Shown: positions 1 to 9,778, numbered from the stretch's first letter. The stretch: 64,000 bases of DNA from Janthinobacterium sp. J1-1 (GCF_030944405.1 NZ_CP132339.1:1922001-1986000); one strand, 5' to 3'. A program made the numbers and translations. Notes: a model not told the origin generated them from the sequence alone.

Positions 1-1
1 G

Positions 2-1216
2 GCCGTCAAAAAACGCCGCGCGCGCCAGGACCAGGTGCTGCTCGACCCGGCCAGCGGCGCACAGCTGCCGGCGCCGCGCGCCACCGAAGGCGGCGACTTC
101 CTGTTTCGTCTGCATTTTGATCTGCACTATATGCCGATCGTGTGGGGGCGCTGGATCGTCGGCATCGCCGCCATGGGCATGCTGGTGGCCATCCTCAGCG
201 GCGTGATCACGCACCGGCGCATCTTCAGGGATTTCTTTACCTTCAGGCCGCACAAGGGACAGCGCTCGTGGCTCGATGCGCACAATGCGGTGGCCGTGCT
301 GGCGCTGCCGTTTCATTTGATGATCACCTATACGGGGCTGGTGACGCTGATGTTCATGTATATGCCGGCGCCCAAGCAGGCGCTGTATGGCGGCGACCAG
401 AAGACCTGGCTCAAGGACGCGTATCCACAAACGGCGCGCAAGGTCACGCCCTCGGGCCAGCCGGCGCCGTTGACGGACCTGGCGCCGCTGCTGGCGCAGG
501 CGAGTACACGCTGGCGCGGCGCGGCGCCGGGGCGCATCGTGATCGATTATCCGGGCGACGCCAGCGCCACCATCGCGCTTGCGCGCCAGGCGGGCCTGTC
601 GTTTTCGAATAGCGAGCCGGTGCTGCTGTTCCAGGGCGCCAGCGGCCAGCTGCTCGCCGCCACCGACTACGACGCCATCACGCCCTCGGAAGCGCGGCGC
701 GCCATGTACGGCTTGCACCTGGGCCGCTTTGCCGATCCCTTGCTGCGCGCGCTGTTCTTTTTGTGCGGCCTGGCCGGCTGCGCCATGGTGGCCACCGGCG
801 CCGTGCTGTGGGGCGTGCGCACGCGCGCCCAGGCGGTAAAGGCCGGACGTATCGGCTTCGGGCTGCGGCTGGTCGACGCCCTGAATATCGGTGCGATTGC
901 CGGCCTGCCGATCGCGTTTGCCGCGTTTTTCTGGGCCAACCGGCTACTGCCGGTCGGCATGGCGCAGCGCGCCGACAGCGAGATCGCCTGCTTCTTCGGC
1001 GCCTGGGCCGTGGCGGCGCTGCTGGCACAGATCCGTCCGACTCTTGGCATGTGGCGGTTTCAGCTGGGGCTGGGAGCGGGATTGTGGGGCGGGCTGATGC
1101 CGTTGACCCTGGCGACCACCGAGGTGGCGCTGGCGGGTTTTGACTGGGTGGCGCTGGTGGCGGGGCTGCTGCTGGCGGGGACGGCGTTCAAGCTGAAAAG
1201 CCGCCCCCGGGACTGA
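2..1216 (+). CDS. PepSY-associated membrane protein (PiuB-like), 5' end outside the window
   Basis: The frame is open from base 2 and has no convincing start codon, so the gene begins before the window; the GTG at 35 is internal. The visible part carries about six hydrophobic helices. One pair flanks a soluble loop, and His residues in the helices (HNAVAVLALPFHLMI) are typical of PepSY-TM or iron-regulated membrane proteins of the PiuB type. Such proteins commonly sit beside siderophore receptors and are thought to help ferric-siderophore reduction or handling at the inner membrane. That role is an inference from the converging TonB receptor gene next door. The two stop codons abut exactly (TGATCA at 1214-1219), leaving no intergenic base. 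Confidence 0.8.
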   Translation, partial: AVKKRRARQDQVLLDPASGAQLPAPRATEGGDFLFRLHFDLHYMPIVWGRWIVGIAAMGMLVAILSGVITHRRIFRDFFTFRPHKGQRSWLDAHNAVAVLALPFHLMITYTGLVTLMFMYMPAPKQALYGGDQKTWLKDAYPQTARKVTPSGQPAPLTDLAPLLAQASTRWRGAAPGRIVIDYPGDASATIALARQAGLSFSNSEPVLLFQGASGQLLAATDYDAITPSEARRAMYGLHLGRFADPLLRALFFLCGLAGCAMVATGAVLWGVRTRAQAVKAGRIGFGLRLVDALNIGAIAGLPIAFAAFFWANRLLPVGMAQRADSEIACFFGAWAVAALLAQIRPTLGMWRFQLGLGAGLWGGLMPLTLATTEVALAGFDWVALVAGLLLAGTAFKLKSRPRD

Positions 1217-3664
1217 TCAATACTGGCCGCGTACCGTCAACATGGCACCGCGCGGGGCGCCATAGTAGTAGCCGGGGCCATACTCGCGGATCTTCTCGTA
1301 GTACACCTTGTCGAACAGATTGCTGACATTGAGCTGCGCCTGCAGGTTGCGGCTGATGCGGTAGGAGACAAACGCCGAAGCGGTGGCATAGCCGCCCTGG
1401 CGCGCAAACGCGGTGCCGCTCTGGCTGGTGATTTCGCTTTGCAGGTTGACGCCGCCGCCGGCCGACCACGCATGCAGGTCGCCGGGCAGGGTGTAGCTGG
1501 AAAACAAACGCAGCAAGTGGCGCGGCGTGGTGGTGCGGATCGCCTTGCCCGTATTGCTGGCCGTGTCGCGCACGTTTTTCGTGTTGTTCAGGGTGTAGCC
1601 GGCCGACAGGTTCCAGTTGCTGCCGATCTGGCCCGACACTTCCGCTTCCACGCCGCGGCTGCGCTGCTCGCCCTGGGCGATCTGGCAATAGCCGTTGCTG
1701 TAGTCGGGCAGGCAGGGGTTGGTCGAACTGAGGTCATCGACGCCCTTGCCGTTCTGTTCCAGCTGGAAGATGGCCAGGTTGGTATGGAGCTTTTTGTTGA
1801 AAAACTCGCCTTTGACACCGAGTTCGAGATTGCGGCCGGTGATCGGCGCGAGCGCCTTGCCGGTCTTGTCGAAGGCGCGCTGCGGGGTAAACACGTCGGC
1901 GTAGCTGCCGTACAGGCTCAGATTGTCATTGAGCGCATACAGGGCCGCCACGTAGGGTGTGAATTCCGCATCGACGCTGTAGGCGCCGGCACGGTTGTTC
2001 GGCTTGTAGTCCCACCAGCTCATGCGCGCGCCAAGGATGACGGTGAGCGGATCGCTGACATTCAGGCGCGCGGTCGCATACGCGCCCTGTTGTTCCGTCA
2101 GGTTTTTGACATAGGTGCCGGTGAAGGCCGGCATGGCGGGCATGGCCACGTTGTACGGGTCCCAGGTGTAGGGATCGAGGCCGGTCATCGATGGCAGGCC
2201 GGCCAGGGTGGCGCAGGAGCCGGCGGTCGGCTGGGCATAGTCGCGCGAGCCGTTGGCGCCGACCACCAGTTCATGCTGGCGGCCCAGCAGGGTGAACGGG
2301 CCGCTGGCGTACAGGTCCCAGCTGGTCTGCTGGGCCGTGTAGTCCTTTTCGCCGCAGCGGCTGATCTGGTAATTGATCTTCGATGGATCTTTTGCGTTGC
2401 GCGAGATCAGCGTCTGCACATAGCCGTCGGCGCCGTGCATGCGCTTCATGTTGATGAAGTTGAAGCTGGCCTTGGCGCTCCAGCCATTGCCGAACTGGTG
2501 TTCCAGGCTGGCGAAGGCTTGTTTGTTTTCGCGGTCCCAGTGGTTTTCCGACGAACCCAGGTAGGTGTCGCGCGCGAATTGCATCGGACTGCCGTCGATA
2601 TTGGCCAGCAGGTTGCCCCAGGCGCCATTGGTTTTCAGGGTCGACCATTCCAGGCCGGCCAGCAAGGTGGTGGCCGGCGCGATGTCCGCCTCGAGCACCG
2701 CATACAGCACGCTTTTGTCGGACTTGCGCGCCTTCTGAAAATGGTGGCGGCGGTCTTCCACGGCCACCACGCGGCCACGCACGCTGCCCGAGGCGTTCAA
2801 CGGCGCCGAGATATCGCCTTCGGCCCGATACGTATCCCAGCTGCCGACGGTGGCCGCGCCGCCCGCGGAAAACTGCGAAGTCGGGCGCTTGCGCACCAGG
2901 TTGACGGCGCCCGAGGGGCTGCCGGCGCCGCGCATCAGGCCGGCCGCGCCGCGCAGCACTTCGGCGTGATCGAGGGTCGCCATGTCAGGCTGGATATAGA
3001 AGCCGTTGCCGCTGCCCGGCGTGATGGCGGCGTTGCCGTCGAACTGCACGTTGGTGATTTCCTGGCCGCGCGCGTAATAGCCCACGCGCTCGGAATCGGT
3101 GTTGAACACTTCGATGCCGGGCGTGCTGCGCAAGACATCGGTCAGGTCCGTCAAGCCCTGGTCTTCGATCTGCTGGCGCGAGATGATGGTGACGCTGTGC
3201 GGCGTGTCGCGCAGGCTGGCGTTATTTTTACCCAGCGACAGGGCGCCGCCGCTGTAGGCGCCGCTGCCTTCGCTGGTGCTGTCGCGCGCGCTGACCACGC
3301 TGATGGCCGCCATGGTTTTATAGCCGGTGGCGTCGACCTGCGCCGGCGGCGCCGCGCGGCGCAGGGTGTAACTGCCATCGGCATTGCGCACCGCTTCCAG
3401 GCCGCTGCCGGACAACAGCTGCGCCAGGGCGGCGTCGACGCCATGGCTGCCCTGCAGGCCGCCGCTGGCCTTGCCATTGGCCAGCTCGGTGCTGCCGGCC
3501 AGCAGGATGCCGGACTCGCCGACAAAGCGGGCCAGCACGGCGCTCAAGGGGCCGGCGGGAATCTGGTAGGCGCGCACTGGCGCAGCTTGTTGTGCGTACA
3601 CCGCGACAGGTGCCAGGAAGGCACTGGCAATGGCCAGGCGCATCAGGTAGGAAGAATTGGACAT
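1217..3664 (-). CDS. TonB-dependent siderophore receptor with N-terminal STN signalling domain
   Basis: The 815-residue outer-membrane receptor has a signal peptide (about residues 1-24, cut after VYA). An STN (secretin/TonB N-terminus) domain at about 30-95 is the mark of transducers that signal to FecR. A plug domain (about 145-270, TPHSVTIISRQQIEDQG) is followed by a 22-strand-type barrel ending in an aromatic C-terminus (VRGQY). The STN domain and the upstream fecR and fecI genes indicate that ligand binding here switches on its own transcription through FecR and FecI. The ligand is probably a ferric siderophore (ferrichrome/pyoverdine-receptor class), but the sequence does not identify which. 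About 100 bp separate it from fecR, enough for a FecI-dependent promoter. Confidence 0.92.
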   Translation of the reverse strand: MSNSSYLMRLAIASAFLAPVAVYAQQAAPVRAYQIPAGPLSAVLARFVGESGILLAGSTELANGKASGGLQGSHGVDAALAQLLSGSGLEAVRNADGSYTLRRAAPPAQVDATGYKTMAAISVVSARDSTSEGSGAYSGGALSLGKNNASLRDTPHSVTIISRQQIEDQGLTDLTDVLRSTPGIEVFNTDSERVGYYARGQEITNVQFDGNAAITPGSGNGFYIQPDMATLDHAEVLRGAAGLMRGAGSPSGAVNLVRKRPTSQFSAGGAATVGSWDTYRAEGDISAPLNASGSVRGRVVAVEDRRHHFQKARKSDKSVLYAVLEADIAPATTLLAGLEWSTLKTNGAWGNLLANIDGSPMQFARDTYLGSSENHWDRENKQAFASLEHQFGNGWSAKASFNFINMKRMHGADGYVQTLISRNAKDPSKINYQISRCGEKDYTAQQTSWDLYASGPFTLLGRQHELVVGANGSRDYAQPTAGSCATLAGLPSMTGLDPYTWDPYNVAMPAMPAFTGTYVKNLTEQQGAYATARLNVSDPLTVILGARMSWWDYKPNNRAGAYSVDAEFTPYVAALYALNDNLSLYGSYADVFTPQRAFDKTGKALAPITGRNLELGVKGEFFNKKLHTNLAIFQLEQNGKGVDDLSSTNPCLPDYSNGYCQIAQGEQRSRGVEAEVSGQIGSNWNLSAGYTLNNTKNVRDTASNTGKAIRTTTPRHLLRLFSSYTLPGDLHAWSAGGGVNLQSEITSQSGTAFARQGGYATASAFVSYRISRNLQAQLNVSNLFDKVYYEKIREYGPGYYYGAPRGAMLTVRGQY

Positions 3665-3767
3665 GGATAAGTTGGGGTCAGGGGTTCGGTAAAGGATGCG
3701 GCGATGCCGTCTTATCCTGTGTATCGAACCAGTGCGCCAAATGCGGAACCGTCAGCCGATAAAATTT

Positions 3768-4718
3768 TTAAATAGCTTCCAGCGTGGTCCACCACGGCAG
3801 GGGGCGCCGCACGCGCAGCGGCAGCACGGCCGCCAGCATGCGCAGGGTTTTGTCCAGGTCGTGCAGCGGGTAGCCGCCCAGCACGCGCAGCTGCGCCACT
3901 TCGGGCGACACGCCGATATGGCCACGGTGATAGCGCTTCAATTCGGCCACCACGTCCTGCAGGGCCATGTTATCGGCCAGCAGCACGCCGCGCGACCACG
4001 CTTCGCGGGCCGGGTCGGCCGCTTCTGTCTTGCCGATGGCGGTGGCGCTGAACGTGACCTGGCTGCCGGCCTTGACGATGCGCGTGGCGCCGCCGCTGCT
4101 GCGCACTTCCACCGCGCCGCCATATACGGCCAGGTAGGTGGCCCCATCCAACAGGCGCACCGTAAAGCGCGTGCCCAGCGCGCGCAGGCGGCCATGGGCC
4201 GTATCGACCACCAAAGGACGCGTGCTGTCATGCGCCGTGTCGACCAGCATTTCGCCATCGAGCAAGCGCAGGCGGCGCAGGCTGGCGCTGTAGTCGGTGT
4301 CAAACGCGCTGGCCGTATTGAGCCAGACGCTGCTGCCGTCGGCCAGGGTCAGGCTGCGCAGCTCGCCGGTGCCGGTGCGGTACTGCGCCAGCAGGTAAAC
4401 AGGATGGGCGCGCCAGGCCTCGACGCCCAGCAGCGCGCCGCCCCCCAGGATGGCGAGCGCGCCCAGCACGCGCCGGCGCGGCAGCGACTTGGCGCGCGCG
4501 CCGTGCAAGGTATCGGTGGCGGCATGGCGCAGTTCGGGGCTGCGCACCGGTTCGAAACGCCGGGCGACGGTTTCGGCATGGGCCCAGGCGTCGCGGTGTT
4601 CGCGCTTTTGATCGAGCCAGGCCTGCCAGGCATGGCGGTCGCTGTCGCTGGCCTCGCCCGAGCGCAGCAGGGCAAACCATTCGGCCGCCTGCCGCATGGC
4701 GGCGTGCGAATTGCTCAT
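3768..4718 (-). CDS. FecR-family anti-sigma factor / signal transducer
   Basis: This 316-residue protein has the FecR layout. A cytoplasmic N-terminal segment (DUF4880-like, residues 8-50, rich in Trp: AAEWFALLRSGE, WQAWL) is followed by one membrane helix at about 84-103 and a periplasmic FecR domain (about 113-210, LADGSSVWLNTAS). FecR relays the occupied state of the STN-bearing receptor to the sigma factor. It lies 7 bp after fecI and about 100 bp before the receptor gene, the standard fecI-fecR-receptor order. Confidence 0.9.
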   Translation of the reverse strand: MSNSHAAMRQAAEWFALLRSGEASDSDRHAWQAWLDQKREHRDAWAHAETVARRFEPVRSPELRHAATDTLHGARAKSLPRRRVLGALAILGGGALLGVEAWRAHPVYLLAQYRTGTGELRSLTLADGSSVWLNTASAFDTDYSASLRRLRLLDGEMLVDTAHDSTRPLVVDTAHGRLRALGTRFTVRLLDGATYLAVYGGAVEVRSSGGATRIVKAGSQVTFSATAIGKTEAADPAREAWSRGVLLADNMALQDVVAELKRYHRGHIGVSPEVAQLRVLGGYPLHDLDKTLRMLAAVLPLRVRRPLPWWTTLEAI

Positions 4719-4725
4719 AAGGTGC

Positions 4726-5247
4726 TCATGGCGTCTCCAGCGCCGCTTCCAGCAGCATGCAATGCAGCAGGGCCCTGGCCATGTATTTGCGCACCATGCG
4801 GTCCGACACGCCCAGCTGCGCCGCCACTTCCTTGTCCGTCATGCCATGCACCATTGCCAGCACGAACGCTTGCGCCACCTTGGCCGGCAGGCTGCGCAGC
4901 ATGGCGTCAATCTCGCCCAGCGCCTGCAGCACGCTGGCCTGCTGTTCGGCCGAGCAGGCGTGGGCTTCCGGTTGCGCCGCCAGCGCGGCCAGCCAGGCTT
5001 GCTCGATCTCGCGGCGGCGCCACAGGTCCACGCACAGGCCGCGCGCCACCGTGCTCAGATAGGCGCGCGCGCCTTCGAAGCTGTCGAAACTGCGCGGTTT
5101 GCTCAGCAGGCGCACAAACGCGTCATGCGCCAGGTCGGCCGCGTCGAACGCATTGCCCAGGCGCCGGCGCAGCAACGATTGCAGCCAGCCATGGTGGTCG
5201 GCATACAGGGTCTCGACGGGCTGTGGGGGAGCTGGGGCAGCCGGCAT
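4726..5247 (-). CDS. FecI-type ECF sigma factor
   Basis: A 173-residue ECF sigma factor with sigma region 2 (residues about 15-80, including DAADLAHDAFVRLLSKP) and a region 4 helix-turn-helix (about 135-160, MTDKEVAAQLGVSDRMVRKY). No C-terminal extension is visible. Paired with fecR and an STN-domain receptor, it should direct transcription of the receptor gene. The start at 5247 places the coding region 22 bp from a near-perfect Fur box, so synthesis should be iron-repressed. Confidence 0.92.
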   Translation of the reverse strand: MPAAPAPPQPVETLYADHHGWLQSLLRRRLGNAFDAADLAHDAFVRLLSKPRSFDSFEGARAYLSTVARGLCVDLWRRREIEQAWLAALAAQPEAHACSAEQQASVLQALGEIDAMLRSLPAKVAQAFVLAMVHGMTDKEVAAQLGVSDRMVRKYMARALLHCMLLEAALETP

Positions 5248-5269
5248 GGGCAGTCGCTTCGTGATTGCA

Positions 5270-5288
5270 AATAAGAATTATTCTCATT
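5270..5288. promoter_or_regulatory. Fur box upstream of fecI
   Basis: The 19-bp sequence AATAAGAATTATTCTCATT reads on the minus strand as AATGAGAATAATTCTTATT. It differs from the inverted-repeat form AATGAGAATNATTCTCATT by one base. It lies 22 bp before the fecI start and probably overlaps the promoter. Fur with iron would repress fecI here, and indirectly the receptor. Seen directly; binding is inferred. Confidence 0.82.
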
Positions 5289-5352
5289 GTAATGCGGGAA
5301 GCGGCCGCTTGGCAATTGCGCTGCTTGTTGTATTTTTGCCTGTCGGGCCAAG

Positions 5353-6084
5353 TCAGCGGCAGGTATAGCCGCCATCGATGGGCAGGCTGACGCCGCTGAT
5401 CATGGCGGCCGCGTCGCTGAGCAGGAACAGGATGGGCCGTGCCACGTCTTGCGGCGTGGCGAAGCGGCGCAGCGGAATCGCCGCCAGCATCGGGCCGCTT
5501 TTGACCGGGTCGCTCCAGGCCCGTTCGGCCATCGGCGTCAGGGTCACGGTGGGGTTGACGCTGTTGACGCGGATGCCGCTGGGTCCCAGTTCCAGGCACA
5601 AGTTGCGCGTGATGGCGTCCAGCGCCGCCTTTGAGGCGCAATACGCCAGGTGGTCGTCCAGCGCCACCAGCGACGCCTGGCTCGACACATTGACGATGCT
5701 GCCGGCGCGGCCGTCGCGCAGCATGCCCTGCGCCACATGGCGCGCCATCATGGCCGCGCCGCGCGCATTGATCGCCATCACCTGGTCGAAGCGTTCGGCG
5801 TCGAGCGCCAGGCAAGGGTCGAGCAGGGCGATGCCGGAGCAGTTGACGAGGCCATCGATATTGGCCAGCGGCGCGATCGCCGCCGCCATCGCCGCGCTGT
5901 CGGCGATATCGAGCTGCAAGGGCTGGCAGCCGGTGTCCTGCGCCAGCGCGGCCAGCTTGCCGGCGTTCTGGCCGATGGCGATCACCTCGGCGCCGGCCGC
6001 GCGCAGCAAACGGGCCGTGACTTCGCCGATGCCGCTGGACGCGCCCGTGACGATATAACGCTTGCCGCTGAAATCGAATTGCAT
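5353..6084 (-). CDS. SDR-family oxidoreductase, L-xylulose reductase (DCXR)-like
   Basis: A 243-residue classical short-chain dehydrogenase. It has the NAD(P) motif GASSGIG at residues 14-20, a catalytic set N106, S135, Y148, K152 (YCASK), and a C-terminal VDGG-type ending (IDGGYTCR). The C-terminal half (NPTVTLTPM, AWSDPVKS, FLLSDAAAMISG) strongly recalls mammalian L-xylulose/dicarbonyl reductase, which interconverts xylitol and L-xylulose. It is the last gene of the polyol operon and starts 6 bp after the kinase. A ketose/polyol conversion is therefore likely; the true substrate may be a tetritol or pentitol. Confidence 0.85.
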   Translation of the reverse strand: MQFDFSGKRYIVTGASSGIGEVTARLLRAAGAEVIAIGQNAGKLAALAQDTGCQPLQLDIADSAAMAAAIAPLANIDGLVNCSGIALLDPCLALDAERFDQVMAINARGAAMMARHVAQGMLRDGRAGSIVNVSSQASLVALDDHLAYCASKAALDAITRNLCLELGPSGIRVNSVNPTVTLTPMAERAWSDPVKSGPMLAAIPLRRFATPQDVARPILFLLSDAAAMISGVSLPIDGGYTCR

Positions 6085-6090
6085 GCTGTT

Positions 6091-7635
6091 CTACTCCTGG
6101 TGGTCGTGGTGGATGCGGTGCATCAGCCCTTGCAGGGCGGGATAGGCGTCGCGGTAGCGGCCGAAGGCGCGGCGGTAGGCGGCGCTGGCCTCGGCTTGCG
6201 GCGTGCTGCGCGGCACCAGCGTGACCCAGCCCTGCTGCGCCGTCTCGCGCGAGATCAGGCCGGCGCCCAGCGCCGCCAGCAAGGCCGCCCCCAGCGCCGC
6301 TTCGACGTTTTCGGCGATCGTGTAGACCTGGTAGCCGGTGATGTCGGCGATGATCTGCATCCACAACGGCGAGTGCGCGGCGCCGCCGACGACGATCAGT
6401 TTGTCGTCCAGCGTGGCCGCGCCCTGGCTGCCCGCGTCGATATTGTGTTTCAGCGCAAAGCTCACGCCTTCCAGCACGGCGCGGTACAGATGGGCGCGGC
6501 CGTGGTACAGGTTCAGGCCTAAAAACGCCCCGCTGGCTTTCGCGTCCCAGATCGGGCTGCGCTCGCCCATCAGATAGGGCAGGAACAGCACGCCATCGGC
6601 GCCGGGCGGCACCTTGGCCGCGTTTTCTTCCATCAGCTGGTGCACATCGCCATAACCTTGCCGCTTGGCCTCGTCGATATCGGCCTGGCAGAAGGCGTCG
6701 CGGAACCAGCTGACGGAAGCGCCGGCCGTGATCGCGCCGCCGAACACGTATAAATCGTGCTGGCTGTTGAATACATGCGGCATGCTGATCAGGCCGTGGC
6801 TGGCCTCGGCCTGCTGGCGTATCGTGCCCCAGCACATGCTGGTGCCGATCATGGCCACATGCTGGCCGGCGCGGCTGACGCCCGCCGCCAGGGTGGCGAC
6901 CGCCGCATCGACGCCGCCGGCCACCACCTTTGTTCCGGCCAGCAAACCGAGCTGTTCGGCGATGGCCGGCAGCAGGGGGCCGACCACCTCGGACGAATCG
7001 ACCAGGCGCTGCGGCATCATGCGCGCGGGGATGCCCAGCGCATCGAGCATTTCACCGGACCAGTTGCGCGCCGCCATGTCGTACACGCCGCCGATATTGC
7101 CGGCCGAACTATGGTCGACCGCCACCTCGCCGCACAGCAGGTAGTTGATATAGCTGTTCGGCGGCAGCAGATACCGCGTGCGTTCCCATATGGCGGGCTG
7201 GTGGTTTTTCAGCCACAGCATCTTGGTATAGCCGTAGTAGCTGTCGACGCCATTGCTGGTGACCGCATGCAGCCGTTCCAGGTCGATCTGTTGCGTGACC
7301 CACTCCACTTCCTCGGTGGCGCGGCGGTCCATCCAGATCAGGCAGGGGTGCAGCGGCTGCATGGCCTCGTCGACGGGTATGCCGGAGCCGCCGTACAGGC
7401 TGCTCACGCAAATGGCCTTGATATCGGCCGCGGCCACGCCGCTTTTTGCCACCACCTCGCGCACGCAGGTGAGCACGGCCCGGTACCAGACATCGGGCCA
7501 CTGCTCGGCCCACAGCGGCTTGGGCGTGTCGACTTGGTAGCCTTGCGCGTGCTGGGCGATGATGGCGCCCGCGCGGTCGACCAGCAAGGCCTTGGTGCTT
7601 TGCGTGCCGATATCGACACCGATGATGTATTCCAT
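6091..7635 (-). CDS. FGGY-family carbohydrate kinase (xylulokinase-like)
   Basis: A 514-residue sugar kinase of the FGGY family. The N-terminal phosphate-1 motif is GVDIGTQSTKALLVD (about residues 5-19), and the substrate-domain segment WMDRRA lies near 96. The ATP-binding half has GGVDAAVATLAAGV, GTSMCWG and GGAAHSPLWMQIIAD. Length and layout fit xylulokinase or L-xylulokinase/ribulokinase-like enzymes. In this operon it should phosphorylate the ketose produced by the adjacent dehydrogenases, feeding the pentose phosphate or a related route. The specificity cannot be read from sequence alone. It starts 18 bp after the stop of the dehydrogenase gene. Confidence 0.88.
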   Translation of the reverse strand: MEYIIGVDIGTQSTKALLVDRAGAIIAQHAQGYQVDTPKPLWAEQWPDVWYRAVLTCVREVVAKSGVAAADIKAICVSSLYGGSGIPVDEAMQPLHPCLIWMDRRATEEVEWVTQQIDLERLHAVTSNGVDSYYGYTKMLWLKNHQPAIWERTRYLLPPNSYINYLLCGEVAVDHSSAGNIGGVYDMAARNWSGEMLDALGIPARMMPQRLVDSSEVVGPLLPAIAEQLGLLAGTKVVAGGVDAAVATLAAGVSRAGQHVAMIGTSMCWGTIRQQAEASHGLISMPHVFNSQHDLYVFGGAITAGASVSWFRDAFCQADIDEAKRQGYGDVHQLMEENAAKVPPGADGVLFLPYLMGERSPIWDAKASGAFLGLNLYHGRAHLYRAVLEGVSFALKHNIDAGSQGAATLDDKLIVVGGAAHSPLWMQIIADITGYQVYTIAENVEAALGAALLAALGAGLISRETAQQGWVTLVPRSTPQAEASAAYRRAFGRYRDAYPALQGLMHRIHHDHQE

Positions 7636-7653
7636 GCAGCAGTCTTCCTTCAG

Positions 7654-8748
7654 TTAAACAGGTACCGATGGTTTCAGCAGTACCTTGATCGAATCGAGTG
7701 AATTGGCCAGCGCGAACGCCTGCTCCCAGTCTTCCAGCGCGAAACCGTGCGTGACGATGCCCTTCGACGTCACCAGCCCCCGTTCCAGCAGGTCGATGGC
7801 GATCGGATAGCAATACGGCCCCAGGTGGGCGCCGCGCACGTCGAGTTCCTTGCGGTCACCGATGATAGACCAGTCCGCGCTGGTTTCCTTGCCAAATACG
7901 CTGAATTCGACGAAGCGGCCCAGCTTGCGGATCAGATTGAGTCCCTGCGTCACGCCGGCCGGCACGCCCGTCGTTTCGATATACACGTCGCAGCCGTAGC
8001 CCCCGGTCAGGCCATGGATCACGGCCAGCGCGTCTTCGCGGCCGGGGTCGATGACGACATCGGCGCCGAACTGTCGCGCCAGCGCCAGGCGCTCGGGCAC
8101 CAGGTCGATCACCACCAGTTTTTTCGGCGTCTTCAGGGCGGCGATCTGCGTCATCATCAGGCCCAGCGGACCGGCGCCGGCGATCACCACCACGTCGTCC
8201 AGTTCCACGCCGCCGCGGTTGACGGTGTGGATGGCGCACGCCAGCGGCTCGATGATGGCGGCGTCCTCCAGCGAAATGCTTTCCGGGATTTTATGCACGC
8301 GGGCGGTGGCCGGGATGCGCATGTAGTCGGCCATGCCGCCATCGGCCACTTCGCGCTGGAAGCCGAAGATATTGTGCACTTCGCACATCCAGTATTTGCC
8401 CGAGGTGCAAAAGCGGCACTTGTCGCACGGCACGATCTGCTCGGCGATGATGCGGTCGCCCACCCGCACGCCGAAGTGTTCTTCGCCATGTTCGCCGGCC
8501 TCGACCACGTAGCCGAAGAATTCATGGCCGGGCACCACCGGGGGCTTGACCCACGAACTCTGGCCCTCGCCGCCCCAGAACATCGCCGCGCCCGAATGGC
8601 ATTTGCAGTCGCTGGCGCAGATGCCGCAGGCGGCGATACGGATCAGCAATTCGTTCAGGCGCGGCGAAGGGCGTGCGATTTTTTGCAGGCGGTAATCTTT
8701 CGGGCCGTGGCAGACCACGGCTTGCATGTCGACTTCGGTGTATTTCAT
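7654..8748 (-). CDS. Zinc-dependent polyol dehydrogenase (erythritol/L-threitol dehydrogenase-like)
   Basis: A 364-residue medium-chain zinc dehydrogenase. Catalytic-zinc residues are C44 (GICASD) and H75-E76 (PGHEF). Structural-zinc cysteines are C108, C111, C114 and C122. The Rossmann motif is GAGPLGLM. Recalled from memory, EltD of Mycobacterium smegmatis (erythritol/L-threitol dehydrogenase) shares the opening MQAVVCHGP, the segment PGHEF and LGAHLGPYC, so I favour a C4 or C5 polyol substrate. The start at 8748 has a good ribosome site (GGAG); M8 at 8727 is an alternative. It lies in the polyol operon between permease and kinase genes. Confidence 0.87.
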   Translation of the reverse strand: MKYTEVDMQAVVCHGPKDYRLQKIARPSPRLNELLIRIAACGICASDCKCHSGAAMFWGGEGQSSWVKPPVVPGHEFFGYVVEAGEHGEEHFGVRVGDRIIAEQIVPCDKCRFCTSGKYWMCEVHNIFGFQREVADGGMADYMRIPATARVHKIPESISLEDAAIIEPLACAIHTVNRGGVELDDVVVIAGAGPLGLMMTQIAALKTPKKLVVIDLVPERLALARQFGADVVIDPGREDALAVIHGLTGGYGCDVYIETTGVPAGVTQGLNLIRKLGRFVEFSVFGKETSADWSIIGDRKELDVRGAHLGPYCYPIAIDLLERGLVTSKGIVTHGFALEDWEQAFALANSLDSIKVLLKPSVPV

Positions 8749-8770
8749 GGTGTCTCCGGTGGGGAAGGTG

Positions 8771-9778
8771 TCAGGACCGCTTGCTGCTGTTGCGGCTGAT
8801 GTAAATGGCGAGCAGGATGATCACGCCCTTGATGATGTTTTGCAGATACGGCGACACGCCCATCATGTTCAGGCCGTTGTTCAGCACGCCCAGCATGATG
8901 GCGCCGATCAGGGTGCCGATGATGGAGCCGCGCCCGCCCGTGATCGCGGTGCCGCCCATCACCACGGCGGCGATCGCGTCGAGCTCGAAACCGACCCCGG
9001 CATTCGGCTGGCCGCTCATCAGGCGCGAGGTGAGCACCAGGCCGGCGATGGCGGCCGTGCAGCCGCTGAGCGCATACACCAGCAGCTTGTAGCGCGAGAC
9101 CCTTACGCCGCTCAGGCGCGTGGCTTCCTCGTTGCCGCCGATGGCATAGATATAGCGGCCCAGCGCCGTATGGTCGAGCAGGATATAGGCGACGATAAAC
9201 ACCAGCAGCATCACCAGGATGGGCGTCTGCACGCCCAGCACATTGCCGCGGCCGAAGAACTCGAACCAGTCCGGCAGGTCGTTGATCGGATAGCCGCCCG
9301 TGTACAGCAGGGCCAGGCCGCGCGCGATGCCCATCGTGGCCAGGGTGACGATAATCGGCGGCATTTTTGCGTAGGCGATGAAAAAGCCGTTGCCCACGCC
9401 AAAGGCGATGCCGACCGCCAGGCCGGCCATGATGGCCAGGCCGGGCGGCAGGCCGGCCACCATCAGGCCCGCCGTCAGCGTGCCCGTCAGCGCCATCACG
9501 GAGCCGACCGACAGGTCGATGCCGCCGGAAAGGATGGCGCAGCTCATGCCGACGGCGATGATGGCGTTGATCGACACTTGCCGGGCGATATTGATCAGGT
9601 TGTCGCTGGAAAAGAAATGGTCGGTGGTGGCGGCCATCGCCACCGACACCAGCAGCAGGCCGATCAGCGGCAAAAAGGCTGGCGACTTTTTCAGCAGCGT
9701 CCAGAGCGCGGCGGCGCCCTGGCTGGTGGCACCGTGCGGCGTGGCGGAGAGGGAACTATTGTTTACCGGCTGTTGCAT
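8771..9778 (-). CDS. Sugar ABC transporter permease (RbsC-like)
   Basis: A 335-residue inner-membrane permease of the branched-chain/ribose (BPD_transp_2) family with eight to ten hydrophobic helices. It has the family motifs [21 protein letters not shown] (shortened in form) and [18 protein letters not shown]. The start overlaps the end of the ATPase gene by 23 bp, showing tight translational coupling. With the neighbouring ATPase and periplasmic binding protein it makes a complete carbohydrate importer. Confidence 0.92.
   Translation of the reverse strand: MQQPVNNSSLSATPHGATSQGAAALWTLLKKSPAFLPLIGLLLVSVAMAATTDHFFSSDNLINIARQVSINAIIAVGMSCAILSGGIDLSVGSVMALTGTLTAGLMVAGLPPGLAIMAGLAVGIAFGVGNGFFIAYAKMPPIIVTLATMGIARGLALLYTGGYPINDLPDWFEFFGRGNVLGVQTPILVMLLVFIVAYILLDHTALGRYIYAIGGNEEATRLSGVRVSRYKLLVYALSGCTAAIAGLVLTSRLMSGQPNAGVGFELDAIAAVVMGGTAITGGRGSIIGTLIGAIMLGVLNNGLNMMGVSPYLQNIIKGVIILLAIYISRNSSKRS

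Noticed and set aside
1439..3670. A 743-codon open frame antisense to the TonB receptor
   Set aside because: High-GC shadow frame with Arg/Ala/Gly/His-rich, low-information protein; the opposite strand has clear receptor domains.
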